A stretch of DNA of 61,605 bases from an uncultured Eggerthella sp. (lineage in GTDB: Bacteria > Actinomycetota > Coriobacteriia > Coriobacteriales > Eggerthellaceae), in contig UPYK01000012.1 in assembly GCA_900538545.1 (NCBI GenBank), positions 1 to 61,605 on the forward strand, written 5' to 3'. This document shows positions 25,517-32,904 of this stretch, one piece after another. A program made the position numbers and the translations under genes. The notes below the pieces were generated by a model. It saw only the letters and a list, made by a program, of their open reading frames with translations. It was not told the origin of the DNA and ran no database searches. The first letter of the stretch is position 1. Every line of letters starts with the position of its first letter.

Positions 25517-26992
25517 ATGACCTTTGAAGAAGTAAAGAAACTAGACGATACGTATATCATGCACACCTTCAAGCGCAAGCCCGTCTGCTTCGTTGAAGGT
25601 GAGGGCGTCACCGTAAAGGACGAAGAGGGCAAGGAATACCTCGATCTGCTCTCGGGTATCGGGGTTGACAGCCTGGGGCATTGCTATCCGCGTGTGGCGG
25701 AAGCCATCGCCGAGCAGGCCCAGAAGCTCATCCACGTGAGCAACTACTTCTATATCGAGAAACGTGGCGAAGTGGCCAAGCTCATTTCGGAGATGGCTAA
25801 CGAATGCATACCCACGTTCTTCCGTGCCCCTTGGAAGACCTTCTTCGCGAACTCCGGGGCAGAGGCCAACGAATGCGCGATCAAGCTCGCACGTCTCTGG
25901 GCGAAGAAAGAGTCTTCTGGTGGTCACATCATCCTCGTGCTTGAAGGAAGCTTCCATGGTCGTACGCTCGCAACGCTTGCCGCTACGGCACAGCCTGACA
26001 AACAAGAGCCTTTCCAGCCGCTTCCAGAAGGCTTCATCGCTATTCCGCCTAACGATATCAATGCGCTGCGCAATATTTGGTGGGAGTATCCCGGTCAGAT
26101 CGCTGCCATCATGATGGAGCCGATCCAGGGCGAGAATGGTGTAATCCCGATCGATCCTGATTACCTGTTCGAGGCAACTAAGCTCGCGCGTCGCAATGGT
26201 GCGCTTTCCATCCTTGATGAGGTTCAGACTGGTTTCTATCGTTGCGGAACCTATCCGTTCATGTTCCAAAACGCCGGCATCACGCCTGATATCTTCACCT
26301 TCGCGAAAGGCGTGGCATCTGGCATGCCTATGGGCGGTTGCGTTGCCCGCATCGAGGTAGCCGAGGCTTTCGAGCCGGGCGATCATGGCTCGACCTTCGG
26401 CGGCAGCAACTTGGCCGCGGCTGCTGCTTACGCAACGCTCGATACGCTCAAGACCGGCAACTTTGGCGAGCGCGTTGAGAACAGGGGCGATTATTTCGCG
26501 GACAAGCTCCTTGCTCTGGACGAGGTTACCGAGGTTCGCGGTTCGGGTCTGATGATCGGTGCTGTCCTCAAAGATGAATTCAAAGCTCCGTTCGTGGTGG
26601 ATGCTGCGCTCGATGCTGGTTTCATCATCAACGCTACCGACGAGCACACGTTGCGTTTCTTGCCGCCACTCATCATCGAGGAAAAGGATATCGACAAGTT
26701 CATCGCAGCGCTTCCGCAGATCTGCATCGATTCGAAGCAAAAAGAGATCGAAGCTGTCGAAGCTGCGAAGAAGGCCGAAGAAGAAGCGGCCGCCGCTCAG
26801 GAAGAATACGAGCGCCTCATGAAAGAAGCGGAAAACGTCAACGCTAATTTCAAAGAGGTCATGGAGATGCTCAAGGATAAAGTGGGCAACGCTGAAGACA
26901 AACTAGGCGATGCGCTCAAGAAGGATGCTGCGCAGAAGAAGAGCTCTTCAGACGATGCTGCTGAAGGCGGCGCATCTGAGGAGACGAAATAG
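25517..26992 (+). CDS. argD: acetylornithine aminotransferase with C-terminal coiled-coil extension
   Basis: 491 residues, about 80 more than the usual 400. Class III PLP aminotransferase: GVDSLGHCYPRV, FFANSGAEANECAIKLAR, SFHGRTLATLAAT, LDEVQTGFYRCG and the PLP lysine in FAKGVASGMPMGG. The catalytic domain ends near residue 410. Then follows an Ala/Glu/Lys-rich heptad-like helix (KKAEEEAAAAQEEYERLMKE, through MEMLKDKVGNAEDKLGDAL) and a Ser/Glu-rich tail. Gene order C-J-B-D is canonical, but argF does not follow. The extension may mediate oligomerisation or association with other Arg enzymes; this is speculative. Confidence 0.95.
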   Translation: MTFEEVKKLDDTYIMHTFKRKPVCFVEGEGVTVKDEEGKEYLDLLSGIGVDSLGHCYPRVAEAIAEQAQKLIHVSNYFYIEKRGEVAKLISEMANECIPTFFRAPWKTFFANSGAEANECAIKLARLWAKKESSGGHIILVLEGSFHGRTLATLAATAQPDKQEPFQPLPEGFIAIPPNDINALRNIWWEYPGQIAAIMMEPIQGENGVIPIDPDYLFEATKLARRNGALSILDEVQTGFYRCGTYPFMFQNAGITPDIFTFAKGVASGMPMGGCVARIEVAEAFEPGDHGSTFGGSNLAAAAAYATLDTLKTGNFGERVENRGDYFADKLLALDEVTEVRGSGLMIGAVLKDEFKAPFVVDAALDAGFIINATDEHTLRFLPPLIIEEKDIDKFIAALPQICIDSKQKEIEAVEAAKKAEEEAAAAQEEYERLMKEAENVNANFKEVMEMLKDKVGNAEDKLGDALKKDAAQKKSSSDDAAEGGASEETK

Positions 26993-27084
26993 CTGTTAAA
27001 AGCGTGTTGCGCCCACTTTCGTAGGGCACGTTCGCACGCTACAATGCAAAGATGAAATTTGCGCCTGTTAAGGAAGGAAACAAC

Positions 27085-28338
27085 ATGGCAAAAGATAAGG
27101 TAGTACTCGCATATTCTGGCGGTCTTGATACCTCCGTGTGCATCAAGTGGCTCCAGGAAGAAAAGGGCCTTGATGTCATCGCGGTTGTGGGCGAGGTCGG
27201 CCAGGAGCATGAGGGCCTTGAGAAGGTGAAGGAAAAGGCGCTGAAGACCGGTGCGCTCGAATGCTACGTCATCGATATGCGCGAGCTTTTCGTGAACGAA
27301 TACCTTACCAAGGCGCTTGCTGCAAACGCGCACTTCGAAGGCAAGTACCCGCTGGTCTCTGCGCTTTCGCGTCCGCTCATCTCCAAGTTCTTGGTCGATG
27401 TTGCGCACAAAGAAGGTGCGAAGTACATCGCTCATGGTTGCACGGGCAAGGGCAACGATCAGGTGCGCTTCGAGACCTCCATTCAAGCGCTCGATCCTAG
27501 CATCGAGATCCTGGCTCCTGTGCGCGAATGGGACCTTCATACGCGTCCTGAAGAGATCGATTACGCTGAAGCTCACGGTGTACCCGTAGATGCTACTAAG
27601 TCCAACCCCTATTCGATCGACGACAACCTGTGGGGTCGCGCGATCGAATGCGGCGTGCTTGAAGATCCGTGGGCAGCGCCTCCGGCCGATATCTACACGA
27701 TGACGGTCGATCCTGAGGCTGCTCCCGATAAGGCGACCGAGGTCGAGATCACGTTCGCTGCTGGCGTTCCGGTGGCGCTCGATGGCAAGGAGATGTCGTT
27801 CCTTGAGATCATCGAAGCTATGAACAAGATCGCTGGTTCGAACGGTTTCGGCCGTATCGACATGATCGAGAACCGTATGATCGGCGTGAAATCTCGTGAA
27901 TGCTATGAAGCGCCGGCTGCCCTGGCGCTCATCTGCGCACATCGTGCACTTGAGGATATGTGCCTTGAGCGCGAGGTCATGCGTTACAAGGCCCACATCG
28001 AGCAAGACTGGGCTGTTCAGGTCTACAACGGTCAGTGGTTCTCGCCGCTCAAACATGCGATGGACGAATTCATCGCTGCTACCCAGACCTGCCTTGAAGG
28101 CGTTGTCCGTCTGAAGTTCTACAAGGGCACCTGTACCGTTACTGGCCGCAAGTCCAACTATTCGCTCTACGACTATGGCCTGGCTACCTACGATGCTGCT
28201 GATACCTTCAATCGTGATTCTGCGAAGGGCTTCATCGATCTGTATGGCCTGTCCAATCGCGTGTGGGCGAAGAACCGTCGCGACAACGGCAAGACCGATG
28301 GCGATGCGAAAGAGCTCGAAGAAGACGCGCTCAAATAA
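27085..28338 (+). CDS. argG: argininosuccinate synthase
   Basis: 417 residues. Joins citrulline and aspartate using ATP. PP-loop signature AYSGGLDTSVCIKWL at the N terminus, then GKGNDQVRFE, and SRECYEAPAALAL near the C-terminal domain. ATG chosen because AAGGAAGG precedes it; the earlier in-frame ATG lies between the -10-like TACAAT (27040-27045) and the ribosome site. Starts a second transcription unit 90 bases after argD, with its own probable promoter. Confidence 0.97.
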   Translation: MAKDKVVLAYSGGLDTSVCIKWLQEEKGLDVIAVVGEVGQEHEGLEKVKEKALKTGALECYVIDMRELFVNEYLTKALAANAHFEGKYPLVSALSRPLISKFLVDVAHKEGAKYIAHGCTGKGNDQVRFETSIQALDPSIEILAPVREWDLHTRPEEIDYAEAHGVPVDATKSNPYSIDDNLWGRAIECGVLEDPWAAPPADIYTMTVDPEAAPDKATEVEITFAAGVPVALDGKEMSFLEIIEAMNKIAGSNGFGRIDMIENRMIGVKSRECYEAPAALALICAHRALEDMCLEREVMRYKAHIEQDWAVQVYNGQWFSPLKHAMDEFIAATQTCLEGVVRLKFYKGTCTVTGRKSNYSLYDYGLATYDAADTFNRDSAKGFIDLYGLSNRVWAKNRRDNGKTDGDAKELEEDALK

Positions 28339-28359
28339 GCAAGCGGAATACACTAAGCG

Positions 28360-28386
28360 GCGCTCGGGCAGGTTACCCGAGCGCTC
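28360..28386 (+). terminator. strong hairpin between argG and argH (attenuator or terminator)
   Basis: GCGCTCGGG (28360-28368) and CCCGAGCGC (28376-28384) pair perfectly over nine bases with a seven-base loop. It is followed by TCGTTTT rather than an unbroken T-run, so termination may be partial. Confidence 0.6.
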
Positions 28387-28471
28387 GTTTTGCATAAGGG
28401 GGAAATGCCCCCCTCCGGTTCCGATCAGGGAACGAGATACGAGTAGATACGGGTAACGGGGAGTAGAAGAT

Positions 28472-29878
28472 ATGGCACTGTGGTCTGGACGTTTCGAAGA
28501 GGGCGTGAGCGAATTCACGCAGGAGTTCGGTGCATCGCTGCCGGTCGATAAGGCAATGTACAAACAGGATATCGCCGGGTCGATGGCGCATGCGCGCATG
28601 CTTGCCGATCAGGGTGTCATCTCGCATGAAGATGCTGAAGCGATCACGGCGGGACTTGCGAAGATCGAGCGCGATATCGAAGAGGGCAACTTCGTCTTCG
28701 ATATCAATAACGAGGACATTCATATGTCCATCGAAGCGGTGCTCACCGAGCGCATCGGCGATGCGGGCGCGCGTCTGCACACCGGCCGCTCTCGAAACGA
28801 TCAGGTCATCACCGACACGCGTCTCTATGCGAAAGAGCTTTGCCGTGAACTGATGGGTGCGAATCTGAAGCTGCGCAAGACGCTTCTGGCGCTTGTAGCG
28901 CAGAACGAAGAGGTGCTGCTCCCAGGCTATACGCATCTTCAGCATGCTCAGCCCGTGCTGCTCGCGCATCATTTCATGGCGTACTACTGGATGTTCACGC
29001 GCGATTTCAATCGCTTGCGCCAAGCGTTCGATGCGGCCGATATGAATCCGCTCGGTTCGGCGGCACTTGCAGGCACCACCTACCCGCTCGACCGTGATGC
29101 GACCACCCGAGCACTTGGGTTCGCTGCACCTATCCCGAATTCGCTCGATGCGGTTTCCGATCGCGATTTCCTGCTCGATCTTGATTACGCAGCAAGCGTG
29201 AGCATGATCCATCTTTCGCGTTTGGCAGAAGAGATCATCCTTTGGTCTACCTCGGAATTCGGTTTCATCACGCTCTCCGATGCCTTCTCGACCGGTTCGT
29301 CGATCATGCCGCAGAAGAAGAATCCCGATTTCGCGGAGCTCATCCGCGGCAAGTCGGGTCGTGTGGTGGGCGATCTCGTGGCGCTTCTCGTTACGATGAA
29401 ATCGCTGCCGCTGGCCTACAACAAGGATCTTCAGGAAGATAAAGAGGGTGTGATCGATGCTGCGAAGACGCTCTATGATTGCCTTACCTGCATGGAAGGC
29501 ATGATCGCCACCATGAAGATCAATCAGGATGCCATGCGCATCCAGGCTGAAAAGGGCTATTTGGCTGCAACCGATGTGGCCGATTATCTGGCAAAGAAGG
29601 GCATGCCGTTCAGGCAGGCGCATGAAGTGGTGGGCCATCTGGTGCTGCTTTGCGATAAACGCGGCTGCAACTTGGATGATCTGAGCCTCGAAGACTTCAA
29701 GGCGGAAAGCGAACTCTTCGAAGAGGACATCACGGGTGCGCTCGATCTCGAGAGCATCGTTGCGGCACGTACCACCTTTGGCGGCACGTCGCGCGAAGCG
29801 CTTCACGACCAGATGCAGCTTGCGGAAGATTCCTACACGCAAGACAACGACTATTTCTTCCAGAAGCAGCCCGCCTAA
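28472..29878 (+). CDS. argH: argininosuccinate lyase
   Basis: 468 residues. Splits argininosuccinate to arginine and fumarate, the last step of the pathway. Fumarase/aspartase superfamily signature SSIMPQKKNPDFAELIRGK with the catalytic Ser, TGRSRNDQVITDTRLYAKE and LPGYTHLQHAQPVLLAHHF. Full length. Located 133 bases after argG across a strong hairpin. Confidence 0.97.
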   Translation: MALWSGRFEEGVSEFTQEFGASLPVDKAMYKQDIAGSMAHARMLADQGVISHEDAEAITAGLAKIERDIEEGNFVFDINNEDIHMSIEAVLTERIGDAGARLHTGRSRNDQVITDTRLYAKELCRELMGANLKLRKTLLALVAQNEEVLLPGYTHLQHAQPVLLAHHFMAYYWMFTRDFNRLRQAFDAADMNPLGSAALAGTTYPLDRDATTRALGFAAPIPNSLDAVSDRDFLLDLDYAASVSMIHLSRLAEEIILWSTSEFGFITLSDAFSTGSSIMPQKKNPDFAELIRGKSGRVVGDLVALLVTMKSLPLAYNKDLQEDKEGVIDAAKTLYDCLTCMEGMIATMKINQDAMRIQAEKGYLAATDVADYLAKKGMPFRQAHEVVGHLVLLCDKRGCNLDDLSLEDFKAESELFEEDITGALDLESIVAARTTFGGTSREALHDQMQLAEDSYTQDNDYFFQKQPA

Positions 29879-30018
29879 GCTCGAGCGTTCATCATAAAAA
29901 CCTTACAATTCTTGCTATTCTGTGGCTAAACCGTGTGAATCTTCACCCGTGGCATATGGCAGCCTTGTCGTTTACGCCGCCATGATAAAATACTTCACAG
30001 TGTATCCATGGAGGTAAG

Positions 30019-32187
30019 ATGTCAGTTCGCACTCGTAAAAAGAGGGCACATCGCAAAAAGCGTCAACCGTTAAGCAAGGCAATGCTCGCTCTTGTTATCG
30101 TGCTGGTCATTTTTGGTGCCGGCGGCGTTGCGGTGGCTGCAGCCGCAGCGGTTTGGTTGCAGGATCTGCCCGATTATAAAGATTCGTCTGCGTTCAACTA
30201 TGCGCAAAAGACCAGCGTCTATGCCAACGACGGCACCACGCTGCTCGCTGAATTCTACGTTGAGAATCGCGATCCGATCGAGCTTTCGGAAATGAGCGAT
30301 TACGTGCTCGAAGGCACGGTCGCAACGGAAGACGAACGCTTCTACGAACATGATGGCGTGGATATGATGGGTATCGCCCGCGCGATCGTGGTGAACCTGA
30401 CCGGCACGGGCAGGGAAGGCGCTTCGACCATCACGCAGCAGTTCGTGCGCAATACGGTGCTTGCCGATGAAGCGAACGAATCTACGATCAAGCGAAAAGT
30501 GCGCGAAGCCTATATCTCGCTCGAACTTGAGAAGATGTTCAGCAAAGACGAGATACTTCAGATGTATCTCAATACCATCAATTATGGTCAAGGCGCTTAT
30601 GGTATCGAAGCAGCCTCGCAACTCTACTTCTCGAAGCCTGCAAAAGACCTTACCTTGCCAGAGGCTGCGACGCTCATCGGTATTCCGCAATCGCCTACTT
30701 ATAACAACCCGGTCGACAATCCTGAGAACTGCTTAGCGCGTCGTAACCTCGTGCTCGATCGCATGCTCAGCAATAACTACATCACGCAAGAAGAACACGA
30801 TGAAGCCCAGCAGACTCCGCTCACGCTCAACATAACGCGTGAAGAGGAAACCAACGGCATCATGAAGTACGACTATTTCACGAGCTATGTGCGCGACACG
30901 CTCTTGAAGGATTACTCGGTCAATGAAGTCTTCAAGGGCGGCTTGAACGTGAAGACCACGCTTGACCCGCACGTGCAAGATCTAGCTGAAAAGGCGGTAA
31001 ACCGCAAGCTCGACAGCTTACCGGAAAATCTCGAATGTGCCCTCGTGGCGATCGACCCCGACACTGGCTATATTCAAGCTATGGTAGGCGGGCGCGATTA
31101 TAAGACCAACGAATTCAATCTTGCCACTCAGGCGAAGCGCCAGGCGGGCTCTTCATTCAAAACCTTCACGCTCTTGGCGGCATTGGACGAAGGCTATTCT
31201 CCCGAGACGAATCTGAACTGTACCTCAAAGGTGAAGATCGGCAATTGGGAAGTAGCGAACTACGGCAACGCTAACTATGGCACGCGCAGCATCGAGAGCG
31301 CATTCGCCGTTTCATCGAACACCGGCTTTGCGGAACTCTGTACCGAGATCGGCCCCGATAAGGTTGCTGATATGGCACACAAGTGCGGTATCGAATCGGA
31401 TCTCGAGAGCGTTCCTTCCATCACGCTCGGTGTTGAAGAGGTAAGTGTGCTCGAGATGGCTCAGGCCTATGCGACCATCGCGAACGGCGGCACGCTGCAC
31501 AAGGCGAATTGCATCGAAGAGATCAAGGATTCGTCGGGTCAAGTCATCTATCACGCCGACACGCGTGGCGATAAGGTGCTCAATACCGATCTTACGCAAG
31601 CAGCGGTCGAAGTCATGGAGGGCGTTGTCCAGAAGGGCACGGGCCGCAACGCGGCGCTCTATAACGGACAGCCTGTTGGCGGCAAGACCGGCACGAGTGA
31701 AGACTACCGCGACAAGTGGTTCTGCGGCATCACGCCTCAGATCTCCGTTGCGATCTGGATCGGCGATCGCAATGAAAAATCGATGCCTACCTGGGTCGCG
31801 TGCGATAGCATCTTCGGCGATTTCGTGAACAAGCTCTTGCGTGGCCAAGAGAAGGAAGAATTCCCTGAAGGCGCAGGCACGATCAAGTTCACCAAGACCG
31901 ATATCGGTCATGGATCGGGCGCGGAAGGTGAAACCGTTTCTGCTGAAGGCGAGAAGCCGGAAGAGGAAAAGAAGAAAGAAGAGAAGCCCAAACCTGATGA
32001 TTCAGCCTCAAGTGGTAACTCAACCGGTCAAGGCAACCAAGGCAACCAAGGCGGCAGCTCAGGAAGTAGTGGCGGCAATTCTGGAGGATCCGGCTCATCA
32101 GGTGGTGAACAGGGCGGTGGTACGACCACGCCTCCATCAGGTGGAGAGGGCTCCTCTGGCTCATCGGGCTCTTCGCCTGAAGGATAG
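30019..32187 (+). CDS. class A penicillin-binding protein (transglycosylase/transpeptidase)
   Basis: 722 residues. Polymerises and crosslinks peptidoglycan. Basic cytoplasmic N terminus and one membrane helix (about 22-47). GT51 transglycosylase domain (about 75-255): catalytic Glu in VATEDERFYEHDGVD, and GASTITQQFVRN. Transpeptidase domain (about 330-610): SxxK in AGSSFKTF (about 377), SSNTG (about 432) and KTGTS (about 555). The last 90 residues are low-complexity: a Lys/Glu segment, then Gly/Ser/Gln-rich repeats, as in other actinobacterial PBP1A proteins. ATG follows GGAGG. Single gene. Confidence 0.95.
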   Translation: MSVRTRKKRAHRKKRQPLSKAMLALVIVLVIFGAGGVAVAAAAAVWLQDLPDYKDSSAFNYAQKTSVYANDGTTLLAEFYVENRDPIELSEMSDYVLEGTVATEDERFYEHDGVDMMGIARAIVVNLTGTGREGASTITQQFVRNTVLADEANESTIKRKVREAYISLELEKMFSKDEILQMYLNTINYGQGAYGIEAASQLYFSKPAKDLTLPEAATLIGIPQSPTYNNPVDNPENCLARRNLVLDRMLSNNYITQEEHDEAQQTPLTLNITREEETNGIMKYDYFTSYVRDTLLKDYSVNEVFKGGLNVKTTLDPHVQDLAEKAVNRKLDSLPENLECALVAIDPDTGYIQAMVGGRDYKTNEFNLATQAKRQAGSSFKTFTLLAALDEGYSPETNLNCTSKVKIGNWEVANYGNANYGTRSIESAFAVSSNTGFAELCTEIGPDKVADMAHKCGIESDLESVPSITLGVEEVSVLEMAQAYATIANGGTLHKANCIEEIKDSSGQVIYHADTRGDKVLNTDLTQAAVEVMEGVVQKGTGRNAALYNGQPVGGKTGTSEDYRDKWFCGITPQISVAIWIGDRNEKSMPTWVACDSIFGDFVNKLLRGQEKEEFPEGAGTIKFTKTDIGHGSGAEGETVSAEGEKPEEEKKKEEKPKPDDSASSGNSTGQGNQGNQGGSSGSSGGNSGGSGSSGGEQGGGTTTPPSGGEGSSGSSGSSPEG

Positions 32188-32298
32188 CGCCGATAGCCGC
32201 CTGAAGGACGGCTTTAGCGGCCGTATAGAACGAGGGGGCACCTGTTCCTCTCTGGCATTGAAAGAAACCGACTCGCAGAACTACGGATGAAGGATAGT

Positions 32299-32814
32299 AT
32301 GAACAAGAACCATGAAGCTGTATCGATCTCGTCACGCATGGTGGCTTTTGCTGCCGCGATCGTTTTAGCATGCGCGCTTATGTTGAGCGGCTGTGCTTCT
32401 AATGCTCAGCAGGCGAACGATCCTCAAACGCTCAATCGTCAGTACATGGCGAACGTGAATCAGATCATGGATGAGATCGATGCTCAGATGACCGAGTTCT
32501 CCACTATCGTCAAGGAGGGTGAGGTCGTCTCATTGAGCACGCAGCTCGCTGCGATCAATAACTCAGTCGATAAGCTCAAGGCGCTCTCTGTCCCCGACGA
32601 GATGAAGGACATCCAGTCCGATTATCTTAAGGGCACCGAAGAGCTCCAAACAGCTTTTGCGGCCTATGTCGATCTCTATGAGGACGTTAAAGCTCCCGAA
32701 AACGGCACGTTCGATTTCGCGACGTATGGCGATCGCTTGAATGACGTGAAGAGCCACTATGAAGCAGGGATCCAAGCGCTCGAAAGCGCCGACCAGAAAG
32801 CGGCAGATGCCTAG
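32299..32814 (+). CDS. lipoprotein of unknown function
   Basis: 171 residues. Lipoprotein signal peptide with lipobox MLSGCAS at about residue 32. The mature part is mostly helical and acidic (IMDEIDAQMTEFSTIVKE, STQLAAINNSVDKLKALS, YLKGTEELQTAFAAYVDLYE), like many small coiled-coil envelope lipoproteins of actinobacteria. The chosen ATG has AAGGA five bases upstream; an ATG twelve bases earlier is possible. Lies 110 bases after the PBP gene. No recognised family. Confidence 0.8.
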   Translation: MNKNHEAVSISSRMVAFAAAIVLACALMLSGCASNAQQANDPQTLNRQYMANVNQIMDEIDAQMTEFSTIVKEGEVVSLSTQLAAINNSVDKLKALSVPDEMKDIQSDYLKGTEELQTAFAAYVDLYEDVKAPENGTFDFATYGDRLNDVKSHYEAGIQALESADQKAADA

Positions 32815-32844
32815 GCCTCTCCACGCTGAGTCTTTTTAGCTGTT

Positions 32845-32877
32845 CTGCACCGATGGACACCCGTTTCATCGGTGCAG
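32845..32877. repeat. perfect 11-bp inverted repeat upstream of the U32 peptidase gene
   Basis: CTGCACCGATG (32845-32855) and CATCGGTGCAG (32867-32877) are exact reverse complements with an 11-base loop. A T-run (TTTTT at 32833-32837) lies on its 5' side. On the minus strand this gives a stem plus U-tract-like tail after seven bases; on the plus strand no T-run follows. It may be a terminator of the lipoprotein gene or a leader hairpin of the peptidase gene. Confidence 0.5.
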
Positions 32878-32904
32878 TAGTCTGTTATGGCAAGGAATAT
32901 CGCG

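Noticed and set aside
25541..26740. A 399-codon open frame antisense to argD
   Set aside because: Same reason: the PLP aminotransferase signature is on the plus strand and the antisense has no motif.
26797..28599. A 600-codon open frame on the minus strand opposite argD and argG
   Set aside because: argG and argD are unmistakable on the plus strand. The antisense frame has no motif, and codon usage here (many GAT, CTC, CGC codons) keeps the opposite frame open.
28373..29842. A 489-codon open frame on the minus strand opposite argH
   Set aside because: It is the antisense of a complete argH and shows no recognisable domain or ribosome site.
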